Origin: an uncultured Mucispirillum sp.
GTDB taxonomy: Bacteria > Chrysiogenota > Deferribacteres > Deferribacterales > Mucispirillaceae
Direction of reading: 5' to 3'
DNA: 15,702 bases
Assembly: GCA_945947845.1 (NCBI GenBank)
Contig: CAMEZN010000005.1
Location: 1 to 15,702, forward strand
Part shown: piece after piece, positions 8,707 to 15,507 of the stretch
Position numbering within the stretch: the first letter of the stretch is position 1
Layout: the number at the start of each line of letters is the position of its first letter
Program-made: the position numbers and the translations under genes
The notes under the pieces: model-generated
What the model saw: only the letters and a program-made list of their open reading frames with translations
Database searches by the model: none
Told to the model about the DNA's origin: nothing

Positions 8707-10056
8707 TTATTTTTCCATAACTTTTTTTATGTCATAAGTATTTTTCCACAAAATAAACCCTATAATAATAGTAACAATTTCTGCAAGCGGCACAGCTGCA
8801 TATATTCCTTTTTCTTCAAAAAATACTGGCATTATAAATATAAAAGCAACTGGAAGCACAAGTCCCCTTGATAATGCTACTACAACAGAATGAAGTGGTT
8901 TCTGAAATGCTGTAAATGATGAACTAAATATTATATTAAGCCCTATAAATAAAAAGGCATATTTTACATAATCTGCAAAAATAAGGGCAGTATCAAAAGC
9001 ATCTTTATCTGTAACAGGGTTTAAAAGTGTTGCTATTATTTTTTCTGGAATAAATGTAAATAAAGCAAATACTAATGCACCAATAAATAAAACAGATATT
9101 CTTGAAAGTGATAATATTTTTTGTATTCTTGTATACTTTACTGCACCATAGTTAATAGATATAAGCGGCACAAGAGAATCACCTACTGCATAACAGAGCA
9201 TATTTGTTGCCCATAAGGCATAGTTTATTACAGTGAAAGCTTCTACCCCATAAGTCCCTAAACTCTGCACCATAATATTATTAAATAAATATGCAACAAC
9301 TGCAACAGAAGCTTCACTTAAAAGCTCAGATGAGCCGTTATATGCTGCATATATAATTTCTCTCCATTTTCCTATTGCAGAAGTTAGATAAAGTCTGCCT
9401 TTTTTTAAGAAAAAATGAAATAAGATTAAAAAAGTAGAAGCAATAAAGGAAAGTCCAGTGCCCAGGGCTGCTCCTGAAATCCCCATATTCATTTTTACTA
9501 TAAAAAGATAATCAAGTATAAAGTTCAAAAAAGCACCAAAAAGCACAGCAGTAGAAGCAAGATATGGATTTCCGTCTGTTCTTATCATAACAGATAAAGA
9601 ATATTCTAGTGCTTGAAATAAAAAGAATAAAGATATCATTTCAAGATATGGCACAGCATATACCATAATCTCATCATTAGCACCTAAAAGTTTTGATACT
9701 TCTTCACTAAATATGTAGCATATAACAGTAAAAAATAATGACATGGCTGTAATAGTTATCATAACTTTTGTAAAAACAGCTGCTGCTCTTTCTTCCTTTC
9801 CTTCACCAAGATATGTGCCTATAAGCACAGCAGCACCAATAGTCAGCATAATAGATATCCCAAAAACAACTGTTATAAGCGGAATAATAATATTTACAGC
9901 AGCAAGAGCAACACTGCTTACATAATTACTTACAAAATAACCATCAACAAGTGATACAGAGCTCATAGCAATAAGCCCTATCATATTTGGAAAAGTAAAT
10001 TTAAAATAAGTTTTATATATATTGCCTGATGCAATTTCTAATTCACTGTAATTCAT
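8707..10056 (-). CDS. MATE-family multidrug/metabolite exporter (distal paralog)
   Basis: Integral membrane cation-coupled antiporter of the MATE family; substrate unknown. It is 449 aa with about 12 hydrophobic segments in two MatE repeats. The first helix carries the family's acidic residue, Asp38, in SSVSLVDGYFVSNY. The second repeat begins around residue 240 (NGSSELLSEASVAVVAYLFN). AVGDSLVPLISINYGA and the late motif GIYAAVPLAEIVTI are both matched in the neighbouring gene. The ATG at 10056 has AAGGTGA five bases upstream, and only 4 nt separate it from the previous stop, so both exporters should share one mRNA. The level of similarity to its neighbour indicates an old tandem duplication. 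NorM, MepA and DinF subfamilies were not distinguished. Confidence 0.93.
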   Translation of the reverse strand: MNYSELEIASGNIYKTYFKFTFPNMIGLIAMSSVSLVDGYFVSNYVSSVALAAVNIIIPLITVVFGISIMLTIGAAVLIGTYLGEGKEERAAAVFTKVMITITAMSLFFTVICYIFSEEVSKLLGANDEIMVYAVPYLEMISLFFLFQALEYSLSVMIRTDGNPYLASTAVLFGAFLNFILDYLFIVKMNMGISGAALGTGLSFIASTFLILFHFFLKKGRLYLTSAIGKWREIIYAAYNGSSELLSEASVAVVAYLFNNIMVQSLGTYGVEAFTVINYALWATNMLCYAVGDSLVPLISINYGAVKYTRIQKILSLSRISVLFIGALVFALFTFIPEKIIATLLNPVTDKDAFDTALIFADYVKYAFLFIGLNIIFSSSFTAFQKPLHSVVVALSRGLVLPVAFIFIMPVFFEEKGIYAAVPLAEIVTIIIGFILWKNTYDIKKVMEK

Positions 10057-10060
10057 AATA

Positions 10061-11401
10061 TCACCTTTTTAATAAAAATTTTCTGCTGAGCATAAATAAA
10101 GTTAATGCAGCTGTAAAAGTTAATATTTCACTAATAGGAACAGCTGAATATATGCCTGTTTTTCCAAAATATTCTGGCAGAATTAAAAGCATAGTGCATG
10201 GCAGTATTAATGACCTTAATGTAGCAATGATTGCAGATTCTTTTGGGCGAAGCATAGCTGTGAAATATGAAGAAAATACCATATTAATACCGCTTAGGAA
10301 AAATGCCCATTTTACAATCCCCATAAACTCCAAAGCCATAATAAAAGCAGCAGATGAAGTATCTGCAATAAATAATGATGTAAGAGCTGAACCAAAAAAG
10401 CTTATTAAAAGAAATACAAATATGCCGTTTGATAAGGTAAATATCAGCCCAGTTTTTAAGAAGTTTTTAATACGATTAAATTTTCCTGCCCCGTAGTTTG
10501 TAGAAATAAGCGGGTTAAGGGAGTCTGCTGCTGCATAATTTACCATATTTCCAAGCCATAAAATATAGTTTATGGCAGTGAATGCTGCAACACCTTCTTC
10601 TTTGGCATATTTCATCATTATAATATTAAATAATGCCATAGTAATGCCAACAGATATTTCATTAAGAAATTCTGATAAGCCGTTAAAGCTTGATTTTAAT
10701 ATTTCTGAAAAATTATTTATTTTTAATGTTATTCTTAATACCCCTTTTTTTCTTATAAAATGGATAAGCATAATTATGAAGCCAGCCATAAAAGATATAC
10801 CTGTTGCATAGGCTGCACCTGCAACACCCATATTAAAAACAGTAATAAATAAAGCATCTAAAATTATATTAATAACGGCACCTGTGATTAATGCAAATGA
10901 TGCAGTAAAGGGAAATCCGTCCACTCTGGCAAAAACAGATAATCCATATCCAAGAGTTGTGAAAATAACAAATGGAAGTATTATTTTTATATAAAGCACA
11001 GCAATTGGAGTTGTTTTTTCACTGCCGCCTATAAGGTATATAATTTCTTCTGTCCACAAAAGAATAATGACAGAAATAACGATAGTTATGGCTGCAACAA
11101 TTATTATAGATTTTGTAAATATTTGGCAGGCTTTATCAATGTTTTTTTCACCAATATATTTACCTGTTGAAACAGCACCGCCTACCATTACCATCATTGA
11201 AAGCCCCCATATAAAGCTGAATACTGGCTGGCAAATATTCACTGCTGCAAGCGAGATTTCACCTGCATATCTGCCAATGAAGATACCGTCAACAATACCT
11301 GCTGATGACATAAGTATAAAACTAAATATATTTGGCAGGGCAAATTTATAAAACAGCCCTGTTTCGTTAAGTGATGTAATATCTGATTGTTTGTTTTGCA
11401 T
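10061..11401 (-). CDS. MATE-family multidrug/metabolite exporter (proximal paralog)
   Basis: Second MATE antiporter, 446 aa, about 12 membrane segments. It aligns with the downstream copy nearly without gaps at the N-terminus: LPNIFSFILMSSAGIVDGIF against FPNMIGLIAMSSVSLVDGYF, with the acidic residue at position 38 in both. Shared blocks continue through NGLSEFLNEISVGIT, AADSLNPLISTNYGAGKF, FSSYFTAMLRP and GIYSAVPISEILTF. The N-terminal extension MQNKQSDITS is polar. The ATG at 11401 has AGGA (11412-11409) 7 nt upstream, directly after the U-tract of a terminator-like hairpin. It is the first exporter gene after a leader of about 204 nt containing a short ORF, so its expression may be controlled by attenuation. 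Substrate cannot be inferred. Confidence 0.93.
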   Translation of the reverse strand: MQNKQSDITSLNETGLFYKFALPNIFSFILMSSAGIVDGIFIGRYAGEISLAAVNICQPVFSFIWGLSMMVMVGGAVSTGKYIGEKNIDKACQIFTKSIIIVAAITIVISVIILLWTEEIIYLIGGSEKTTPIAVLYIKIILPFVIFTTLGYGLSVFARVDGFPFTASFALITGAVINIILDALFITVFNMGVAGAAYATGISFMAGFIIMLIHFIRKKGVLRITLKINNFSEILKSSFNGLSEFLNEISVGITMALFNIIMMKYAKEEGVAAFTAINYILWLGNMVNYAAADSLNPLISTNYGAGKFNRIKNFLKTGLIFTLSNGIFVFLLISFFGSALTSLFIADTSSAAFIMALEFMGIVKWAFFLSGINMVFSSYFTAMLRPKESAIIATLRSLILPCTMLLILPEYFGKTGIYSAVPISEILTFTAALTLFMLSRKFLLKR

Positions 11402-11415
11402 AAAATAATCCTAAA

Positions 11416-11452
11416 AAACAGCATAAAACAGTAATTAAAAGGTATGCTGCTT
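11416..11452 (-). terminator. Terminator-like hairpin before exporter RBS (candidate attenuator)
   Basis: On the - strand AAGCAGCATA (11452-11443) pairs with TATGCTGTTT (11425-11416) as a 10-bp stem with one G-U pair and a 17-nt loop. The 7-bp core CAGCATA/TATGCTG is followed at once by six Ts (11418-11413) and then the AGGA ribosome binding site. In this position it could stop transcription before the exporters or influence access to the start site. The long loop makes it weaker than a standard terminator. Confidence 0.55.
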
Positions 11453-11496
11453 AAAAAATATTAAATATAAATTGAAAAAAAATAGAAAAATATTGG

Positions 11497-11510
11497 GCTG
11501 TATAAACAGC
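11497..11510 (-). other. Small hairpin at the end of the leader ORF
   Basis: GCTGT (11510-11506) and ACAGC (11501-11497) form a 5-bp stem with a TTTA/TTAT-type 4-nt loop. The first stem base is the last base of the leader ORF stop codon, so a ribosome at the stop would block it. A T-rich run begins about 5 nt later. Its 5' arm could also pair with GCAGC of the next hairpin (one wobble), and its 3' arm with GCTGT, so alternative folds are possible. Confidence 0.4.
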
Positions 11511-11590
11511 TATATGAAAAGTGGTGGTTTAATGAAAAACCTGTCAAAAGAAAGTTTTAATGAAAATGCGTATTGTGGATATAAGTTCAT
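11510..11590 (-). CDS. Putative 26-aa leader peptide of exporter operon
   Basis: Short ORF starting ATG at 11590 and ending TAG at 11510, beginning MNLYPQYAFS and ending FFIKPPLFI. The ribosome binding site AAGGA (11602-11598) is 7 nt from the ATG, and the predicted transcription start is only about 15 nt upstream, the compact layout typical of attenuator leader peptides. The peptide has five Phe, two Tyr and a Pro-Pro pair four codons before the stop; tandem prolines are known to slow ribosomes. An internal hairpin GGTTT/AAACC (11541-11526) lies over its 3' half. No known peptide is recognised. A 21-codon ORF on the opposite strand overlaps it but lacks a promoter. It could be a chance ORF. 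Confidence 0.5.
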   Translation of the reverse strand: MNLYPQYAFSLKLSFDRFFIKPPLFI

Positions 11591-11611
11591 ATTTTAGTCC
11601 TTATTATTCTC

Positions 11612-11640
11612 AATATAACATATTTATAAAATAATGTCAA
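11612..11640 (-). promoter_or_regulatory. Near-consensus sigma70 promoter for exporter operon
   Basis: Reading the - strand, TTGACA (11640-11635) is followed by exactly 17 nt and TATATT (11617-11612, 5/6), with an upstream TGT that fits an extended -10. The expected transcription start is near 11605, giving a leader of about 204 nt before the first exporter ATG. Confidence 0.75.
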
Positions 11641-11676
11641 AGAAAAAAATAATTTTAAAAAATATATCTTTTTTTA

Positions 11677-11705
11677 TTGACATATAAGCAATATATAGTT
11701 ATCTT
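11677..11705 (+). promoter_or_regulatory. Sigma70-type promoter for transketolase operon
   Basis: TTGACA (11677-11682) is a perfect -35. A 17-nt spacer leads to TATCTT (11700-11705, 4/6 to the -10). The start of transcription would be near 11712, about 50 nt before the transketolase ATG. The AT-rich block 11641-11676 between this and the divergent exporter promoter could act as an UP element for both. TATAGT at 11694 is a better -10 by sequence but only 11 nt from the -35. Confidence 0.6.
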
Positions 11706-11733
11706 CCTTTGCAAGTAGTTATACTTTTAAGTA

Positions 11734-11746
11734 ACTGTATTACAGT
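11734..11746. repeat. Small palindrome in transketolase leader
   Basis: ACTGT (11734-11738) and ACAGT (11742-11746) are exact reverse complements with a 3-nt centre, located about 20 nt after the predicted transcription start. It could be an operator half-site pair, but it is short enough to be chance. With the promoters and exporter leader it accounts for the 361-nt stretch 11402-11762 that has no long gene. Confidence 0.2.
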
Positions 11747-11762
11747 ATGAAGGGTTAGGATT

Positions 11763-13688
11763 ATGGACTTTCAAAGTTTTTCAGACAAAATAGCAGGGCT
11801 TGATTACAACAGATTAAAGCATGATGCTGTTTTATGCAGGGGAGATATTCTTACTATGACAACTCTTGCTGCAAGTGGACACCCCGGCGGTTCTATGTCA
11901 ACTATTGATGCTCTTTTAACAGTTTATAATGTTGCTAATATTAACCGTAATAATCTTCATGATTTAAACAGGGACAGGATTTTTGTTTCTCATGGTCATA
12001 TTTCACCAGCTGTTTATTCCTGCCTTGCTAGAAAAGGGATATTACCACAAGATGAATATATTGCATATTTTAGGAAAGCAGGCAGTATGTATGAAGGACA
12101 TATTGAACGTTCTATCCCCGGTGTTGAATGGACAACAGGTAATCTTGGACAGGGTCTTTCTGCTGCTTGTGGTGCTGCTGTTGCTGGAAAAGTTAACGGC
12201 ATTGAGTTTGATATATATGTATTCATGGGCGATGGAGAACACGAAAAAGGTCAGATTACAGAAGCTAGAAGATTTGCAGCTAAATATAACCTTTCAAATA
12301 TTACTGTAATTGTTGATTATAATACATTGCAGATTTCAGGGGATATTTCAAAAGTTATGCCGTCTATGAATATAGCAGAAAGCTATAAATCAGACGGCTG
12401 GGAAGTATTGCAGATAGATGGTCATGATTTTAAAGAGATAGCATCTGCTTTATTAAAAGCTAAATCATGCAGTAAACCTGTATGTATCATTGCAGAAACA
12501 GCAATGGGCAGTGGTGTTTCTTTTATGGAGCATAAGGCTGGTTTTCATGGTGCTCCACTTTCAGAAGAACAATATTATGAAGCTATGAAAGAGCTTAATC
12601 TGGAACCTTCTCTTGAAAAATATAAAGAAATGCGCAAGGGTTTTATGTGGGCAGCTCCACATATAAAAGCTGAAAATCCTAAAATAAATATTAACCAAGG
12701 AAACCGCATTATTTATAATACAGATATTAAGACAGATAATAGAAGTGCTTTCGGTGCAGCTCTATTAGATTTAGTGAAAATAAATAAGCCGGCAGAATAT
12801 ACAGAAGTAGTAGTTTTTGACTGTGATTTAGCTGGTTCAGTTAAAACAAATGGGGTTGAAAAAAATTACCCTGAAAATTTCTTCCAGTGCGGAATTTCAG
12901 AGCACCATACAGCAGTATGTGCAGGAGCTGCTTCTGTTAATGGTGTTATCAGCTTTTTTGCTGATTTTGGTATGTTTGGTGTTGATGAAGTTTATAACCA
13001 GCAGCGTTTAAATGAGATTAATTCTGCTAATATTAAAGTAGTTACTACTCATGTGGGTATAGATGTTGGTGAAGACGGTAAAACTCATATGTGTATTGAC
13101 TATATAGGGCTTTTAAGAAATATTTTTGATTTTAAAATCATTGTTCCTGCTGACCCTAATCATGTGGATACAGTCATTAGGTATGTGGCAAAAGAACAAG
13201 GTAATTTTCATGTGGCTATGGGCAGGTCAAAGATACCTGTAATTACAAAAGAAGACGGTTCTATATTTTTTGATGAAGACTATAAATACAATTATGGCGA
13301 AGTAGATGTTATTAGGCAGGGCAGTGATGGAGTTATACTTGCTTATGGTTCTACTCTTTATAGAGCAGTAAAAGTCCATAATATATTAAAAGAAAAAGGC
13401 TTCAATTTTGCTGTTATAAATACTGCAAGCCCGGCTTATATAAATGATGAATCTTTTAATAAAATAGCATCATACAAAAAAATATTTACTTATGAAGACC
13501 ATATTTCAGCAACGGGATTATTTGGAACGATAGCTAATATGTCATTAAATAAAAAGAAATTTATTGATGTATCATGTTTTGGGGTTAATGAGTTTCCAAT
13601 GTCTGGTAATTCTGACGAAGTATATGATATGCTTTCGTTAAGCCCTGAAAAAATTGCTGAAAATATTATAAAGGAAATGGGTGCTTAA
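11763..13688 (+). CDS. tkt: Transketolase (single chain, split-type-like)
   Basis: Thiamine diphosphate enzyme moving two-carbon units between sugar phosphates in the non-oxidative pentose phosphate pathway. It is 641 aa, near full length. The N-terminal ThDP-binding half has SGHPGGS (His40), SHGHISPA (His77/His79), TGNLGQGLS at 125-133, and the ThDP/Mg motif GDGE (156-159) through Asn187. The C-terminal pyrimidine-binding half contains the activating Glu380 in CGISEHH, FADFGMF, and THVGIDVGEDGKTHM. Wording such as SHGHISPAVYSCLARKGIL resembles the separate-subunit transketolases of some Firmicutes, Thermotogae and archaea more than E. coli TktA, as if two subunits were fused. DXS is excluded because its GDG-region context differs. 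AGGG (11751-11754) precedes the ATG. It is the first gene of a four-gene operon. Confidence 0.9.
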   Translation: MDFQSFSDKIAGLDYNRLKHDAVLCRGDILTMTTLAASGHPGGSMSTIDALLTVYNVANINRNNLHDLNRDRIFVSHGHISPAVYSCLARKGILPQDEYIAYFRKAGSMYEGHIERSIPGVEWTTGNLGQGLSAACGAAVAGKVNGIEFDIYVFMGDGEHEKGQITEARRFAAKYNLSNITVIVDYNTLQISGDISKVMPSMNIAESYKSDGWEVLQIDGHDFKEIASALLKAKSCSKPVCIIAETAMGSGVSFMEHKAGFHGAPLSEEQYYEAMKELNLEPSLEKYKEMRKGFMWAAPHIKAENPKININQGNRIIYNTDIKTDNRSAFGAALLDLVKINKPAEYTEVVVFDCDLAGSVKTNGVEKNYPENFFQCGISEHHTAVCAGAASVNGVISFFADFGMFGVDEVYNQQRLNEINSANIKVVTTHVGIDVGEDGKTHMCIDYIGLLRNIFDFKIIVPADPNHVDTVIRYVAKEQGNFHVAMGRSKIPVITKEDGSIFFDEDYKYNYGEVDVIRQGSDGVILAYGSTLYRAVKVHNILKEKGFNFAVINTASPAYINDESFNKIASYKKIFTYEDHISATGLFGTIANMSLNKKKFIDVSCFGVNEFPMSGNSDEVYDMLSLSPEKIAENIIKEMGA

Positions 13689-13690
13689 AG

Positions 13691-14377
13691 TTGATAATAT
13701 CTGGACGAAACCCTGTATTAGAAGCAAAAAAATGCGGTAAAGCAAAAAAGATAATTGTCAGGCAGGGGGCAAGTATCCATTTTGATGATATAAACATACC
13801 TTTTGAAGTGCTTGGAAGACGAACTTTTGAAGAAAAGTATGGCACAGAAACACAAGGTGTTGTTTGTGAAGTTGATGATTTTGAATATACAGATTTAAAA
13901 GATATTCTTAAAAAATCATCACAGATAGAAGGGGTAGTATTTTTAGATAAAATACAGGACCCGCATAATTTTGGTGCAATAATCAGAGCATGCCATTGTT
14001 TTGGTATACGGCATATTATTGTTCCAAGACATGACCAGGCGCGTGTTAGTCCTGCTGTATATAAAGCCAGTGCAGGTTCATTATTTTATACAGAAATATG
14101 TGAAGTTGTAAATTTAGGGCAGGCAGTAGATGAATTTAAAAATAAAGGGTTTTCTATTGCAGCAGCAGATATTAATGGAAATATTAATTTAAAATCAATA
14201 TCAAGTATTGTAAAATTTCCACTTGGTGTTATAATAGGTTCAGAGGGCAGGGGTATAAGAGAAAGTATCCTTGAACGAGCTGATTATAAATTAAAAATTG
14301 GTATGGATTCTAATATAGATTCACTTAATGCTTCAATGAGTTGTGCTGTTATACTTTATCAGCTTTTCAGCAGGTAG
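13691..14377 (+). CDS. rlmB: RlmB/TrmH-family 2'-O-ribose rRNA methyltransferase
   Basis: SPOUT-class SAM-dependent methyltransferase, most like the enzyme that methylates G2251 of 23S rRNA. It is 228 aa against 243 in E. coli. The N-terminal substrate-binding domain begins MIISGRNPVLEA. SPOUT motif 1 is DPHNFGAIIRA with Asn93 and Arg99, motif 2 is IGSEGRG (182-188), and motif 3 is SLNASMSCAVILY (from 211), which together form the trefoil knot. The start is TTG at 13691, two bases after the transketolase stop, with GGGTG (13679-13683) 7 nt before it. No in-frame ATG would keep the N-terminal domain. The exact rRNA or tRNA target is inferred from the family. Confidence 0.88.
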   Translation: MIISGRNPVLEAKKCGKAKKIIVRQGASIHFDDINIPFEVLGRRTFEEKYGTETQGVVCEVDDFEYTDLKDILKKSSQIEGVVFLDKIQDPHNFGAIIRACHCFGIRHIIVPRHDQARVSPAVYKASAGSLFYTEICEVVNLGQAVDEFKNKGFSIAAADINGNINLKSISSIVKFPLGVIIGSEGRGIRESILERADYKLKIGMDSNIDSLNASMSCAVILYQLFSR

Positions 14378-14384
14378 CATTTAT

Positions 14385-14819
14385 ATGGCAGCAGTAAGGC
14401 TTGGGATTGAAGGCAGAGTGAAAGATAAAATAATTATTGATTTTATCAGTGAATACCAGAAACGCTTATCTCCATATTTTAAACTGGAACTTTTAGAGCT
14501 GGGAGAGGGCGGAAAATATTTTGAAAAATTAAGTAAACAACAGACTGCATCAGAAATCTTTATTGCTATGGATTTATGCGGGAAGAAGTTTACAAGTGAA
14601 GGGTTTGCAGAATGGTTTAATGCAAAACGCAGCCTTTCAAAAAATATAACTTTTGTAATAGGAGAGGCAACAGGGCTGTCTAAACAGGCAAGAGAAGCAG
14701 CAAGTGAATTTATATCCCTTTCTGAGATGACATTTTCATATAAACTTAGTCTTATGATAATGGCAGAGCAGATATACAGGGCTGTTACAATTATCACAGG
14801 CCACCCCTATCACAAGTAG
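14385..14819 (+). CDS. rlmH: RlmH, 23S rRNA pseudouridine-1915 N3-methyltransferase
   Basis: Small SPOUT methyltransferase that acts on Psi1915 in helix 69 of assembled 70S ribosomes. I start it at the ATG at 14385 (144 aa). The longer frame from 14343 overlaps rlmB, and its extra residues do not fit the family, whereas MAAVRLGIEG to EYQKRLS has the normal spacing. An AGG at 14372-14374 is a modest ribosome binding site. Seen: SEYQKRLSPYF, IAMDLCGKKFTSEGFA, FVIGEATGLS (90-99), SLSEMTF, AEQIYRA and the C-terminal GHPYHK. Oddities are Tyr119 and Leu123 where most RlmH proteins have His and Arg (TFPHxxxR), and Glu94 in place of Gly in the IGG loop. Confidence 0.9.
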   Translation: MAAVRLGIEGRVKDKIIIDFISEYQKRLSPYFKLELLELGEGGKYFEKLSKQQTASEIFIAMDLCGKKFTSEGFAEWFNAKRSLSKNITFVIGEATGLSKQAREAASEFISLSEMTFSYKLSLMIMAEQIYRAVTIITGHPYHK

Positions 14820-14828
14820 GAGCGTAAG

Positions 14829-15191
14829 ATGGATAAGGCGACTAAGGAGCATTTCCGTGAAAAACTGCTTGCTATGAAAAAAGAGCTTATAGAAGCATTA
14901 AACAGCAAGTATAACGAAGCATTAGAGCTTGGTTCTGACGGTATTCAGGATACAGCTGATGAGGCATATAATCTTTATAATAAGAATATTATGCTTGGCA
15001 GAGTTGAAACAGATGCTCTTAAACTAAGACTTGTTGATCAAGCTTTGCAGAGAATTGAAAATGATACATATGGTGTATGTATAGAATGTGAGGACGAAAT
15101 AAGCCCACGCAGGCTTGAATATGTGCCATTTGCAAGATACTGCACAGAATGTAAAAATGAGCTGGAGAAAAAAGGCTTAATTAAAATGTAG
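14829..15191 (+). CDS. Short DksA/TraR-family zinc-finger protein
   Basis: 120-aa member of the DksA/TraR family, which binds the RNA polymerase secondary channel and, with ppGpp in DksA, adjusts promoter activity. The N-terminal half is a predicted coiled-coil hairpin whose tip keeps the DxxDxA motif (Asp41, Asp44, Ala46 in QDTADEAYN), matching the functionally essential Asp-Asp-Ala of E. coli DksA. The zinc finger is four cysteines, CIEC (84-87) and CTEC (105-108). It is shorter than DksA (151 aa), mainly at the N-terminus, and nearer YteA/TraR-like forms. The ribosome binding site AGGAG (14818-14822) overlaps the rlmH stop, 6 nt from the ATG. Last gene of the operon. Confidence 0.9.
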   Translation: MDKATKEHFREKLLAMKKELIEALNSKYNEALELGSDGIQDTADEAYNLYNKNIMLGRVETDALKLRLVDQALQRIENDTYGVCIECEDEISPRRLEYVPFARYCTECKNELEKKGLIKM

Positions 15192-15204
15192 TATGGCTTT
15201 TTTT

Positions 15205-15224
15205 AAGGGGCTCTTTTTCCCCTT
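15205..15224 (+). terminator. Intrinsic terminator after the DksA-like gene
   Basis: AAGGGG (15205-15210) pairs with CCCCTT (15219-15224), 8-nt loop, followed by TT. It begins 14 nt after the stop codon. The G-C core is strong but the U-tract is short, so the second hairpin just downstream probably helps. Confidence 0.6.
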
Positions 15225-15237
15225 TTGAATATATAAA

Positions 15238-15262
15238 GCTGCCTTATTTGTTATAAGGCAGC
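15238..15262. terminator. Strong second hairpin after the operon
   Basis: GCTGCCTTAT (15238-15247) and ATAAGGCAGC (15253-15262) make a perfect 10-bp stem with a 5-nt loop. The downstream sequence is only moderately T-rich. It may act as a backup terminator or as a 3'-end stabiliser for the transketolase operon mRNA. Confidence 0.6.
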
Positions 15263-15507
15263 CCTTACTGTATTTTATAAGTTATTATCTGCTTTATTTT
15301 TTTAACTTATTATTTTTTCATAATAAGTATGGTTTTGCTCGCTCTAAATTCCTAAAAAATATTTCTTTTTTCTCATTTCATAATTTCTATATAATCCTTT
15401 ATAATTAGCATAATTATTATGCAGTATCTTAAAAACAGCATATTATTCATCTGTGCATATTAATTTTGAAAAAATATTAAAATGAAAAACAGTTTTCAAT
15501 AATAAAA
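15263..15507. other. AT-rich intergenic stretch with inverted repeats
   Basis: No supported gene in these 245 nt. It contains a perfect 9-bp hairpin ACTTATTAT/ATAATAAGT (15305-15328). Its 5' arm can alternatively pair with ATAAGTTA (15277-15284, to 15303-15310). There is also a 15-bp palindrome at 15408-15422 and two copies of GCATATTA (15438-15445, 15455-15462). Short ORFs here lack ribosome binding sites. No convincing promoter was found. Confidence 0.5.
15408..15422. repeat. 15-bp palindrome
   Basis: GCATAAT and ATTATGC flank a single T, giving perfect dyad symmetry in a gap between convergent transcription units. This could be a protein-binding site or chance in AT-rich DNA. Confidence 0.3.

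Noticed and set aside
11542..11547. Second TTGACA on the - strand inside the exporter leader
   Set aside because: No acceptable -10 lies 15-19 nt downstream; the nearest CATATA is about 25 nt away.
11532..11597. 21-codon ORF on the + strand with a G-rich sequence (GGTGG) before its ATG, opposite the leader ORF
   Set aside because: No promoter points into it, and it is the antisense of the better supported minus-strand leader ORF, which has a promoter, RBS and downstream hairpins.
11402..11762. Known riboswitch class in the exporter leader
   Set aside because: I could not match the conserved core of any riboswitch I know, such as the guanidine or preQ1 types; the short ORF and hairpins explain the region better. 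A covariance-model search would settle it.
14343..14384. Longer RlmH start overlapping rlmB by 35 bases
   Set aside because: The extra 14 residues do not match the RlmH N-terminus, and the ATG at 14385 gives the normal spacing to the EYQKRLS motif.
15373..15450. 25-codon hydrophobic ORF on the - strand in the right intergenic region
   Set aside because: No ribosome binding site or promoter; the Ile/Met-rich composition is what random AT-rich DNA gives.
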